A stretch of DNA of 64,000 bases, from contig NW_026251415.1 of the NCBI RefSeq assembly GCF_025118155.1, positions 186,001-250,000 of the forward strand. Reading direction: 5' to 3'. A program made the position numbers and the translations under genes. Positions 23,042 through 35,181 of the stretch are shown here, in pieces. The DNA is from Cokeromyces recurvatus. Taxonomy: Eukaryota > Mucoromycota > Mucoromycetes > Mucorales > Mucoraceae. The notes under the pieces were generated by a model that worked only from the letters and a program-made list of their open reading frames with translations, searched no databases and was not told where the DNA came from. How positions within the stretch are numbered: position 1 is the first letter of the stretch; each line of letters begins with the position of its first letter.

Positions 23042-24919
23042 TTCTTATCATCAATAAGGGGAGTCCTCATGATGGTAGTAATAGAAGATGCGGGTTTCCT
23101 TTTGTTTTGTCGAATGCATCCAAAAGACTGACATAATAAAAATAAAAGCACACATAAAATAAGCGATATCATGATTACAACAGGTACAACTACCTGTTTA
23201 TGTCTCTGTAACCATATTAGACTGCTGCTAATGGCATCTCCATTTTCACATACACCACCCATACATCTTCCTTCAAACCCACAAGGCGTTCCATCAATGA
23301 AATTATCAGTAAAGATGAAACATGATTTGTCACTTGAAGGTGAGTTACATAATAGTTTGCATTCTTCATTATTCGTTAAACAGGATTGAGTAATGTTGAT
23401 AGCAAAACCACGAGTAAGACATTGTTTATCTCTAGAAGTACATTGACCTGAAGCGCAACGAAGATTATTGGGACCACATAATAGACCATCCTGTAGATAA
23501 ACATCCTCTGGACATTCAGAGGAATGACCTGCACAATATTCTGCCAAGTCACAAGGTGTACTCGCAGATCGACACATGTAAGATGTGGGTCGAAATTGAC
23601 ATTGATAACAGCATTCTCCATTTTGATCTCTAAATAATAATAATAAAAACTTAGTTTATCTTTATACATTTTTTTTTTTTTTGGGAGAGGGAATTGTAGC
23701 TTTTACTCGCAGATAGCATTCATTTTAAGTTTGCAAGTCTTGGGATCACAACATTCTGTTTCTACTCCACCTGTATCACATTCTTCATCTTCTTCTTTAA
23801 TACCATTACCACATACATTTAATTGGTATGAAACATCTTTCTGTTCCTCAAAATCTAATAAACAAGTATCTAAAGCTGGAAACCCTTTACAGACCGTATC
23901 AATAGAACAGGGACTAAAACTTTCTGCTGAATAATTTGTAATTGAACTCATCAAAAATCCACCTGTATCACATTGGTTTGAATTCAATTGGCAACATTGA
24001 CACCAATTATCATCTAAACATGGGCAATCTGATAAAGAACAATCATGAATAGCACCTGTGATTTAGAGGTAAAAAAAAAAAGGGGGGGGGGAAATGAACA
24101 AAAAAAAAAAGATATACAGTTTGTATTATGAATATCAACTGCTTACCAAAAGCATGACCTATTTCATGGGCAACAACTTTCCATTCATCTTGCACTGTTA
24201 AAGAAAAATAAAATGAATAGTGTGTACTTTGTTTTTTTTTTCATAAAAGCATAACTTACCAATTGCAGAAACACCTGCTCCTGATACATATTGTTCTTTA
24301 CCTTCAGGTGTGATTTGAAGACTGGCACCTCTATTACACAATTGTTTTAACCAAGCAAGACCAACTTCAACTCCTGTACTATTAATATATATATACAAGC
24401 CCCCCCACCAACCGCCACCATATATAATTTAGTATGACAATTTGTTATAAAGAAATACAAAATAAAATAAAGAAAGAAATTTACGGGCAGTTTGTCATTA
24501 AATGCCAGAGTCCAGCTCTATCATTTACTAACTTGGATCTCCATAGACTAAAATCACTTAGGCGTTCAGCTAAAGTATAATTAGCATCACAAGCACGATT
24601 CCAGGCTATGTCTTCATCTATTCTCTCTGAAGGACAAGCTGAATCCATAATTGTGATATTAATTAAACCAAGAGCTATGTTGAATGTTTCCTCAAAAATA
24701 GCTGAAGCCAAATTAAAATTATTTGTTATTTGAATACGAACATTATTGATACTTTTATAATATTTCACATATGTACAATCAGCAGCTGAATGAATATGAA
24801 TATAAAGAATAGAGTAATGTTATATATCAATAAAGAGATTCAGAAAAAAAAAGCAATAATAATACCTGCACCCATATAATTAACTACAAAATAATAAATA
24901 GATACATTAGGATAGAATC

Positions 24920-24962
<43 letters not shown>

Positions 24963-25957
24963 TTGCAAATAATTCTCTGTTACTTTTTCTAGTTTTCGGA
25001 CACCCCTGACTCGTCGTTGATAAGTTAGTGTGATTATTAATATCACGTTTATTAAATAAAGGAGTATGTAAAAGATGATCAAAACCACATTGATGTTTAC
25101 TGTTATCATTATCACGTTTTGCTAGTAAAGTAATATCAGAATCCCGATATATAACCATATGTTGTTTTAATACAGGAACATTTGGAGATCGTTTTAGGAG
25201 ACTAGAGTTTAGTACTGTAGGCTTGATATGATATATATCATCATGTAGTTTAAATGCGCCTTCAATAATTGGATCCTTTGTTCTATATCTATTTTATGAA
25301 GAATATGAATTACTTACTTTAAGAAGTTTTATTTTATTTTATTCTATTTTTACGTTGACATTAAATCATTTCTGATTAAAATTCTTGCCCAACCTAATTT
25401 TTTGAACATAGATTGGTCTTTGGAATGCGTTTTTTGTAGCAACCAAAGATGATCTGATATACTTGAATCAATGATATGACCTTTATAAATGAATGGTCTA
25501 TTGTATTGAAAAGTTTCTTCTTGTATACGTTTACTTTGTCCCTGATAATGAATAACAGCTTCAGGATGAAATAAATGAAAATTGGGTTCCAAGTGAAGAA
25601 AAAATGTTTGGTTATAAGCAACAAATGAAAGTCGAAACGAATCATCAAACTCTATACTTTTAGGAAAACTATCAAGCTCTCGATGATGATTGACTGATGG
25701 TTGTCCCTTTTCAAAGAAGGGTCGAGATCTCCTTGGAGCGATCTCTATTTGTATATCATTTAAAGATTCCATTTGATGATTATCTAGTGTAAATCCTAAA
25801 TTACAAATTATGAGTCCAAAATTTTTCGATTATTTATTTATTTGTTACTATTACCTGAGACTAACATAGTAGATAGTAGGACACTCATCATGATATAAAT
25901 ACATAATATCCAACACCAATACCAACAAGTTTGGTTTTTTAGACTGATGTTCATCAT
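22924..25957 (-). CDS. ADAM-type transmembrane metalloprotease (reprolysin-disintegrin)
   Basis: Nine exons: 25855-25957, 25354-25795, 24984-25288, 24866-24883, 24485-24785, 24260-24378, 24147-24194, 23707-24055, 22924-23629; 796 aa, every junction phase-consistent. Signal/anchor at residues about 12-35, a prodomain, then the protease core with AAADCTYVKYY and the zinc site HEIGHAFGAIHD (His439, Glu440, His443, His449), split by an intron at Gly446. A Cys-rich disintegrin domain starts near 525 (NVCGNGIKEEDEECDTGG), followed by an ADAM Cys-rich part (LAEYCAGHSSECPED, DGTPCGFEGRCMGGVC). A TM helix lies at about 708-728, then a short cytosolic tail with a Ser run. Active-site residues are complete, so it should be active. 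Substrates unknown; fungal ADAMs are poorly characterised. Confidence 0.94.
24921..24961. repeat. 41-nt poly(T) tract inside an ADAM intron
   Basis: Lies in the intron 24884-24983 of the ADAM gene (poly-A on the coding strand), just upstream of its 18-nt exon. Confidence 0.9.
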
Positions 25958-26662
25958 TTCTCTCTTGGAATATGAACAAAAAGAAAAAAGAAAAAAAAAG
26001 GAGAAGAATAATAGAAAAGTAGTAGAAGAAAGAAAAGCAACAAATAATTAATTTTATTTCCTAAAGTTGAACTTCTAAACTAATATATCTTAAACATATA
26101 ACGTAGTGCTACCAATAATTAAATGAAGTCTTTAATTATGAACATCAATAATTTATAATATTGTCTAATAATTCTTTACATAACTTGGCTTGTTAAATTC
26201 TTTCAATTTCAAAACTTGATCACAGATTTAAACCAAGTATTTTCTCAGTAATGAAGGTATCAAATATAATAAAATAGTATGTAAAAAAAGAAAAAAAAAA
26301 GAAAGAGGGAAAGACACTAGTAAGTAATGTTAATAATTACAATTAAAGTCTAGTATTAAATACAAAGGGTTCTGGATTATATTAAATTTATTCTTATACA
26401 AATTCAGGAGATATAGTATTACTATTCTTGTTTACTATAGTAAGGAGTTTAATCTATTTGGGATAATAAGAAAAAGAAAATGTCAAACTAATGCAATTTA
26501 GAAGAAGTCCTTTTTTTTTCTTTTTTGCTATAACTACAATGCCTTTTACGCAGTAACAGTTATCAGTCAACAGATTCTAGATAACATTCATTCAAAGAGC
26601 ATTAAAAATAAATAAATAAAAAAGAGGAGAAAGTCAATAAATGTATAGAATTACTATCTCCA
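25958..26662. other. Upstream region of the ADAM gene
   Basis: About 700 nt of AT-rich DNA containing an AG-rich block at 25978-26040 directly before the ADAM start, mirroring the purine-rich leaders of other genes here. No other signal seen. Confidence 0.4.
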
Positions 26663-27014
26663 ATGAATTTTAGGATTACTTGTATATTACCTGATCGAGT
26701 CATTCAATACAGCGTAAGTACATATAAACATACTTTTTAAAATAAACTATTGCTCAGTAGTTATATATGTATATAAAGATTCTTATTATATTTATTATAA
26801 ATCCTTTTTTTTTTCTACTAAGAATTCATATTTTGAAGCATCAAGATTATTGAACTATTATTTATATTCACAAAGACAAGAGTCTTCAATACGAAATAAG
26901 TTAATGTATCTTTCTCTTTGCTTATATACACAAGTTGATTATCTTGATATGATCCTAATTCATTTATCGTATTTAATGACATTTTTCATTCTAGATTCTG
27001 TAATAGTACTTTGA
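26663..27014 (+). CDS. Possible two-exon small gene or relic, unknown
   Basis: A weak candidate of 80 aa. Exon A (26663-26713, ATG start) ends at a consensus donor GTAAGT. Exon B (26823-27014) begins after a CTACTAAG acceptor, is in frame, and runs 63 codons to a TGA. Exon B is not low-complexity: it reads like a helical protein (YFEASRLLNYYLYSQ, then QVDYLDMILIHLSYLMTFF). I recognise no family. It could be a real small gene, the remnant of a longer one, or chance; the absence of stops over 80 codons in such AT-rich DNA is the only argument in favour. Confidence 0.28.
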
Positions 27015-27579
27015 TTGAGTTAAAAACTAAACATAATATTGTTACTTGTGTAAAGTAAGGAAATGAAATATCCTCTCTTATCATTTTTTGTTTGGCTGAT
27101 AACTGAGGAAATACATTACCACAATCCAAGAAGAAACCTTTTTTTTTTCTTTATTTCTCACTTCCATTTAGTAATGTAATATAAGTCGTAGATAGCTATA
27201 TAATAATAATAATAATGTATCTTTTTAAAATTATTAGTTATTTATGCTGATTGACAATTGCGCTTGTAGAACTTTTTGTTCATTAAGGCTCTTATGTATA
27301 TATAAATTTAAATGTATTCACTTTAAGTGACTATAACCTTTTGTTCTATTATAAGGGAATAATAATAACAATAATACAAACTTGGGTCACAAAGAATAAA
27401 TCATACATTTCTCCTTTAAAACATATATTTCTTTTTTATTCTATTTATTCAAAAATTGATAGCAGTTCTCGAGATTTATTTTTATTTTTTTTTTTATTTT
27501 TTTTTTATTATCATTTTTATTTTCTAAACTTTTAATTCCTCCATTCTACATTGAAAGATTCAAATCATTATTAATAAAC
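27015..27579. other. Upstream region of the glycosyltransferase gene
   Basis: 565 nt of AT-rich sequence, with T-rich blocks at 27138-27160 and 27480-27535 shortly before the start codon. Presumed promoter and leader; no gene seen. Confidence 0.4.
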
Positions 27580-28806
27580 ATGCGAATTGCGATTATTACC
27601 GAGAACTTTTTACCAAAGGTTGACGGTGTTACACGTACATTAGGACGACTCCTTGAGCACCTTACCTTGACTGGCCATACCGTCATTTTATTAGGACCTG
27701 AAACAAGGATGGAGAACTATGCGGGCGTAAAACTTCTTGGTACCTTTGGAATCCCGTTCTTTTTATATCCTGAACTTAAATTTAATTTCTGGAGACCCAA
27801 GTTTACAAGGACATTAATTGAATTTCAGCCAGATGTGATTCACTTGGTTGATCCTGCCTTTTTATGTCCAATGGGATTGACCTTAATACGCTATTATCTT
27901 CCATTTACACCTATCGTTTCCTCCTATCATACAAATCTTGCTTTATATTGTGAACACTTTGGATATGGGTTTTTAAAATCAATCATGTGGAAATGGAATC
28001 GATATTGTCATTCCTTCAGTCGATTTGTCGCTTGTCCATCCCCTTCTACTATGTTTATCTTAAGGGAACACCAATTCCAGCATGTTCGCGTATGGCCACG
28101 AGGCGTGGACATGTCTGTGTTTTCACCTCTTCATAGATCTGAAAGATTACGCTCTGATTGGATAGGATTATCTGAGAGGAAACCAACAAGTGATGATGAA
28201 AAGACGATCCTATTGTATGTAGGCCGAGTCTCGTTTGAAAAAAATATTAGACTAATCATTGAGTCCTATCGTGAAATGGATTATGATACATGCCATCTCG
28301 TTTTAGTAGGGGATGGACCGGCCCTCGATGAATTACAAACATATTGTCTTTCAATGAATATGCCTGTTACTTTTACAGGTTACCTTCAAGGTTCTGACTT
28401 GGCACAAGCTTATGCATCGGCTGATATCTTTGTATTCCCTTCTACGACAGAAACATTTGGCCAAGTTGTGTTAGAAGCAATGGCATCTGGATTACCTGTA
28501 GTAGGAATTGAAGCTGAGGGGGTTAAAGATATTGTGAAAAATAATCATACAGGTTTATTACTGAACACATTCGGTTTATCTATCCAAGATCAACAAATTA
28601 AATATCGGGCTTTACTTGAAAGACTTATAGCGCAAAAGTATACAATCTTAAAAGAAATGAGTGAAAAAGCATTAGAGACAGCTAAAAAATATACTTGGCC
28701 TGAGGCTATGGATTCAATGATTAACATATATCAAGATGCAATATGTCAATTCAAGCATGATACAATTCCACCTACTTCATTAAACATATTACAATCAAAA
28801 GACTAA
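27580..28806 (+). CDS. GT4-family glycosyltransferase (SQD2 / bacterial mannosyltransferase-like)
   Basis: Single exon, 408 aa, with no signal peptide. Two Rossmann-like GT-B halves are visible. The N-half opens with IITENFLPKVDGVTRTLGRL and contains DVIHLVDPAF and SSYHTNLALYCEHFG. The C-half has ILLYVGRVSFEKNIRLII, LVLVGDGPALDEL and the donor-sugar motif STTETFGQVVLEAMASGLPV (E-x7-E). This layout matches retaining GT4 enzymes such as SQD2 and bacterial GDP-mannose-dependent alpha-mannosyltransferases. The donor and acceptor cannot be predicted. It has no intron, unlike most neighbours. A lipid or surface glycan acceptor is possible but is inference. Confidence 0.9.
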   Translation: MRIAIITENFLPKVDGVTRTLGRLLEHLTLTGHTVILLGPETRMENYAGVKLLGTFGIPFFLYPELKFNFWRPKFTRTLIEFQPDVIHLVDPAFLCPMGLTLIRYYLPFTPIVSSYHTNLALYCEHFGYGFLKSIMWKWNRYCHSFSRFVACPSPSTMFILREHQFQHVRVWPRGVDMSVFSPLHRSERLRSDWIGLSERKPTSDDEKTILLYVGRVSFEKNIRLIIESYREMDYDTCHLVLVGDGPALDELQTYCLSMNMPVTFTGYLQGSDLAQAYASADIFVFPSTTETFGQVVLEAMASGLPVVGIEAEGVKDIVKNNHTGLLLNTFGLSIQDQQIKYRALLERLIAQKYTILKEMSEKALETAKKYTWPEAMDSMINIYQDAICQFKHDTIPPTSLNILQSKD

Positions 28807-29274
28807 TATGGGAAAATAAGATTATAACTTCCATTTATAACCTTTCATCGTCTACTAAATATCTGTAACAGCTAATACATACAAGAAGCGATGGTATAGG
28901 AAAAGTCCTTTTTAATTTTTTTTTTTTTTTGTAAAACTAGTTGTAAAGTATATATATATATGTTTATACATATATATATATTTATATGTATATGCACTTA
29001 ATTATCAAATGAAACATATAAATGTGGTAGAGAATACAATAGAATGAATAAGCAATAGCAGTATATAATAATCATATATTTACTCTTTTTTTTTCACTTA
29101 TATAAAACGAAAAAAAAAAAATCTTAATAATAAAAATATGTACTATTCTAGTAGATTGATTACCACATGTTACTTTCCTTAACTATAATAAACTAGTTAT
29201 AATAAGCTTATCTATGTACTATTAACAATCACATAAGCTAATAAATGAATCATCTATTATTAGTAATTCTTTCA

Positions 29275-29990
29275 ATTTACTTATCAAGAGAAAACTTCCT
29301 GCTCCTACACTAGACACATTATGTACCTCCTTCAAGTAACAATCATAAAAAGTTTAAGTTTATTCGCAAGCATAAGTTTTCATTAAAGGATTTTGTAATT
29401 TACGTGATACATAATTTATTCGACTTGGAAATGTTTAATATATCAGATGCTGAATGATTTGTCCTTAACTCTTATAAACTATTTGTTCATCAAGGTAAAG
29501 AATATATTCAAGACAAGTAAACCAATAAAATGTAACTTATTTTGTCATTGAATTTGATCAGCATCATTTATGATTAAATCAACCCAAGACCACCACTGTC
29601 TCCTATTTTATCTACTGCATCTATATCTCATCCTGAATCTTCTATTATATTTCCTTCATTATCAATGCCTTTTGCTAAATGAAAACTATCTTCTCGCTGA
29701 GCTTTATCTAAATTACAAGAGAACTTGGGCTATAATAACAATCAGGATATAGTATTATGTATGCAATCTTTTTCATCATGCAATACTATCAATTCTAATC
29801 CATCAGATATCAATAAAGGATCTGCATTTATGCTTACTTCTACAGTAATGGCAAATAAAGATTGTTATTCTAACAAAATCCACATTATCATCTTTATCTT
29901 CCTTAGGGACTTTAATCTCTTTTCTTATTACAAACAGTAGTAGTAATGATACAATTTTTTTTCAATGATGAAGAAGATGATACATATGAA
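29275..29990 (+). pseudogene. Probable decayed gene, family unknown
   Basis: Protein-like text runs through this stretch with several stops and frame changes. Around 29340-29520 a frame reads KFKFIRKHKFSLKDFVIYV..FDLEMFNISDAE, a stop, then SYKLFVHQGKEYIQDK. Around 29580-29665 a Pro/Ser-rich block (RPPLSPILSTASISHPESS) ends in a stop. Around 29725-29935 a further block reads NNNQDIVLCMQSFSSCNTIN and on. Amino-acid composition is that of a folded N-part plus a Ser-rich disordered part. I could not find a splice pattern that removes the stops. Function and family are unknown. Confidence 0.35.
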
Positions 29991-31094
29991 TAGTGTAGCA
30001 TCATTGTTAATGATACAATTGAAGACATATATAAAGGAAAGAAAAAAATTAAAATATGTCAAATACAACTGTAAATAAAAATCAACTTCTTTTTACAACT
30101 TGATAAATGAAATGATATTATGTCTGCTTAACTTACTACTTTTCCTGCGTTTCCCGTTTCTCTCTCTCTCTCTCTCTCTCTTTATTATATCAGCATTGTC
30201 ATAAATATAATCACTACTAAGAGTAAACAATGTGTTACCACAGATGAACATGCTATTTTCTAGTTAAAAGCAACTTTTTTGTTACAAAACAAACAACATG
30301 ATTATAATCTTTTAAGAATCTTTGTACTTGATCTATTTCTTGATTTGCTTTGCAGCAATGTAATAAAAAGAATATAACTTTTTTTTTAAAAAAATAAAAT
30401 AAAATAAAAAAATAGGAGCTATTCATATAGTAAGCTTAGAAGGTGCGATAAAAATAAAACTTGGCATGTGTTGCTCTATATAAAATACTTTTTTTTTTAA
30501 AAAAAAAAAAAAAAGTAACTTTGAATATTTGATTCTTTCTCATAGTAAACACGAATGAAGTATATTATTAATTAGATCAGCCTTTTTTTTTTCATAGATA
30601 AATAAAATTCCTTTACTAATAAACTAGAATAATGATAAAATAGCATATTAAGCATATTTTTTACTCAATGTACCTTAGCATATATTATCAAAAAACTAAA
30701 AGCATGTAATTTAATATATGTAATTAGAAAAAAAAAGTTGAAATCACTGATAAACAGGCTTTCAAAAAGAAGCGTGTTATATTATATTGTTTCTATTATT
30801 TTTATTTTATTTTTTTTTATGTGTGTAGCAAATAACGTAATAACAAAAGAGATAATCAATGTGTATACAGTTACTAGAGGGAGAGTTTTTTTTTTAATAA
30901 GATTAGGAAAGAATATGATGATATAAAACAACTTATTTATATAATTTCTTGGCTAAAATAATAATATTTAATCAAATCAAATATACTGAAACAAAAGAGT
31001 TATTTTACATAGATATGAGAATATAATAAAACCAGTTTAACTTTTAATAATCATAGAATTTATCAACAACAACTATTTTTAATAATTTGAAAGG

Positions 31095-31144
<50 letters not shown>
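31095..31144. repeat. 50-nt poly(A) tract
   Basis: Uninterrupted A run in the gene desert. Confidence 0.9.
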
Positions 31145-31148
<4 letters not shown>

Positions 31149-33722
31149 ATAGTAATAATTATATAAATGACACACTACCACTATTAAGTTATAATTTGTA
31201 TGAAAAGAGCCTTAGTTGACTCTAAAAGGAACGCAATAAAGCTATCACGCCATAGGTCTTAGTAGGGAAGGGGAATAATATAAAAGAGGGTTTAGTCGAA
31301 CTTGTCTTCTTAAGCTTTACATTTATCTTGTTTGTAATATGATACAACTGCTTTTTAATTTTGTAGTTAATTGTTGAGGCTGTTGTCTTTGGAAAAGAAA
31401 AAAAAAATTTTTTTTCTCTATACTCTCTTCTTATTATTATTATTATGTATTTAAACATGTCATTATTTATTACATTCAGCCCGAGCTTATTCGCAAGTTC
31501 TTTGTAAGTGACAAATGTAAATTTATATATATGCTGCTCATTTTAAATTTAAAGACATACAAAATAAATATATGCATAGCCTATTATTAGATAATACGTG
31601 TCTTATCGGAAGCAAAATATAGATACAAGTATAGTCAAAACTATAGATGAATAAATAAATAAAATACAATATGAACAGGAGTAGTGTAGCCTATTTAAAA
31701 TTCCAAATATATAAACCTATATTAATATATTTAGTTGTCTTGATATAAAGATTACATCATTTACCAATATATTCTTGCTTTACACTACAAGGGTCCATTA
31801 AAAAAAAATTATTTTTATTGTTTTATCTATTAAAAGACATCTATCAAGTTATTAGAAACTTGGAGATTTTTAATGGATAACTTAAATCTTGAAAGTAGTG
31901 GAAGTATTATTTGCTTCCTTCTGATCACAGATCAAAATGTAGAGAAAAATATTATAAATCCAGTTTAAAAAGATAATCCCGAAAGTTAAAAAATTGACTA
32001 AGAATTTACCTCAGTCTTCTGCAGTTAAAGTTAATTATAGTTAGTCATATGCGTTTATGATATAAATACATATATAAAAAGAAGAATAAAAGGCTAATTG
32101 TTGGTCTATTTTAACACTAGCACTGCTGCAAGTTTTTTAACTAAAAATATATCAAAAAGGATTATTTAAAAGAGAAGTAATGGAAATAGTATGTGTATAT
32201 TTAAATATAGCCTTTAAATAGAGGATGCTTATATACTTAAAAAAAAAAAAGTATTATACAGGATAGAATTAAAGTATATTATTATATTTCTATAGTAGGT
32301 CAATATAACATCATTTCTACTAATAACTTAAATCTATTAAATGCATTAACTAACTTGTATCAGGGGATATATAATAAGCTTTGATATTGAATAAAATAAA
32401 CTTCAAATTATCTATTGATATAATCATATCATCGCAGGCTTTCGTAGTTCTGACTTGACACTAGTAACATATTACAGATACACAGTTTAGCTTATTACTC
32501 TACCAGGAATACCATAAATAGATCGTATTCTTGTTTAAAACCGAATTTTAATCTATATCAAGAAAAAAAAATATTGATATATCTAGAATTTAAAAATGGG
32601 GGGGGAAGGGACTAATAAAAATAGTGAGGAGTATGTCTTCTTTTCTCCTCGCCCTGTACTACTACAGACAGACAGACAGACAGACAGATCAGCCTTGTGT
32701 GTATAGACTTAAATAATATGTCTATTTTGAGAAAATAGATATGAATAGACTTGGTATATCTCTTCTTTTTTTTTCTTTAATCTATTTATATAACAGTATT
32801 AAACTCATGTTAACATTATATTTATTTTCAAAATCATGGAATTAACATAAATGTGTGTTTCCTATCGATGTTACTAATTTGAAACGACAAGAAGAGAGAC
32901 ATAAAGGTTATTATCGAATCTTATATCCAAGAATAGTGGAATTTGTGATGTATAATTGAAATGCGTTCATAATATAACGCATGCTCCATCATTACATATT
33001 AAAACAGTGAAGGAAATTGAGAACCCTGAATAGACGAAATAAGTGTCGTTTAAGAAAGTTATTAGAGTCATGCTAATACATGATAAGCATTAGACGCCTT
33101 TTTCTTACTTATTGACTAAATAATATTGCATGAGGATGACATTTTAATTCATGTACCCCTTATAATGTATTTTTGGTAAGCAGTTGTATTATTGTACCTA
33201 TTTAGGCGATATCAAAAATCCCAAAAAGGAAAAGAAAAAGAAAAAAGAAAAAAATGAAGGAAAAATATTTTGGTGACAGTTTAAGCTACTGTACTTTATC
33301 ATACTTACTTAATATTTTTGTAATACTTTCGAACTCTAAAATAAACAAGCGATCATATGTTATAAAAGTTACAGTAACTTGTTGTTGTTGTTGTTGTATT
33401 TAGTGAGCTTTCTATTTATAAGTAGTAGGAATAATAGAATTGTTTCAAAATGAAAACAAGGAAAAAGTATTGATATAATAGCAGTAGTTTTTTAAAGCAT
33501 AATCAAAACATCAAGTATTTTTAGTCTTTAAAGAAAAATAGAAAGAGATAAAAGGAAAAAAAAATTCCTTATTAGAAATAACCTTCTATACACTCATACA
33601 AAGTCTAATAAAGGAAACTTATTAGTATTCTTTGTATATAAATCAACTAATAACATCATAATAGAAGGAAGGAAGATATTATAACTGTGTCTATAATAAA
33701 TAAAGCTTTTAATTTAATTAGT

Positions 33723-33725
<3 letters not shown>

Positions 33726-33770
<45 letters not shown>
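33726..33770. repeat. 45-nt poly(A) tract
   Basis: Uninterrupted A run about 160 nt upstream of the Sel1-repeat gene start. Confidence 0.9.
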
Positions 33771-33772
<2 letters not shown>

Positions 33773-33931
33773 ACCTATTCAGTTAATAATTAAGCTGGTT
33801 TATTTTGATCAATTTTAAGAAGCGATTATAAATAGAAATTATAAATTACCTTTAATAATATCTATTTTACTTTTACATTTTTACATTTTTTTTATTTTCT
33901 TTTACTTTGTTACCTATAATAATAATAAAGA

Positions 33932-35136
33932 ATGTTAAAAGATATTAAAAGTAAACTTAAAAGTTCTGCAGCATCTCTCAAGTCAGAAAAGAGTGAAAAA
34001 GAACAAACACAAATAATTGCTCCACAAAATAATTCAACTCCTACTTTAAATATTACATCGAATGATCAAATTTCATTATCATCTTCATCAACCTCTTCTT
34101 CTTCTTCTCCTTCTCCTTCTCCACCTTCTCCTGTTCATATCTTAAATTCACGCCAATTAGAAAAATTACCTGCTAATAATGATACTATAAAAAGAGAAAG
34201 CAGCAGTAGTCTACAGTCTTCCACTTCTTCTAATTATAAACCATCCAGTAGTACTTCCTCTCATAGTACAATGGATAATCAACAACTTAGTTCAGCTGCA
34301 TCAAGTTCTACTAGTCTATCCATACCAGCCACACCTCCTTCAGTCATTTATAAACATAATCGATATCTTTCTAATCTTAGTTTACCATCATTAAATAGTG
34401 AATATTTTATGAATCATGATCATTTGAAACCTGGAAATAATGCCGAGTTACTATCTTATGATAAAACAATTATCATGTATAGAGAAAATGCAAAACGATC
34501 GAATGATCCCACTATTCAATGCGATCTTGCAATTTATCTCTACGAATCATCTAAAAATCCAAATCGTAAACCAGAAGAAAGAATTGCTTATATGTCAGAA
34601 GCTATTAAGATCCTGAAGGCAACTTCTACTCGTGGTCATGCAGAATCCCAATATTATCTTGCAAATATTTATGCCTCTGGTGCTACTCATAAATCTGGTA
34701 AACCTGATTTTGGTAACGCTTTCCCTTTATTTGTACAAGCTGCGAAACGTCAACATGCTGATGCTTCTTATCGGTAAGTTTTTTTGTACCCACTTTTTCT
34801 TTTTTTTTTTATCAATGAAAACATATCCATCATAATTATCCTTTTTTTCTTTTCCATACCATATCGAAAATTAAATGTCAGAATATGAAATTATTATATA
34901 CCAAAGCGATGACATATGTAAACAATAATTAACCTTACATATTGTATATTGTAGAGCTGCAAAATGTTATGAAGATGGCTTGGGATGCCTTAAAAATAAA
35001 TCAAAGTCTGTTCAATTTTATAGGTAAATCTTATTTTTATTTTATTTTTTTCCGTTCTTTAAAGAAAAAAAAAATTTTTTTTCTTCTCTTGTTTCGAAAA
35101 CATGTACTAAACTTAACTTGACACACATATATACAC

Positions 35137-35181
<45 letters not shown>

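Larger units (their letters stand above)
28807..33931. other. 5-kb AT-rich gene desert with relics
   Basis: The longest geneless stretch in the window. It contains two long A tracts (31095-31144, 33726-33770), an AGAC microsatellite at 32665-32688, a TTG run near 33380 and a stop-riddled protein-like segment at 29275-29990 listed separately. Short frames at 30738-30926 and 31222-31458 show no recognisable domain. No intact gene, RNA gene or terminal repeats identified. Confidence 0.5.

Noticed and set aside
31222..31458. 78-codon minus-strand frame in the desert
   Set aside because: Lys/Thr-rich, no domain, overlaps T-run repeats; probably chance.
17170..33770. Poly(A) tracts as retrotransposon tails
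   Set aside because: No reverse transcriptase, target-site duplication or element body next to any tract.
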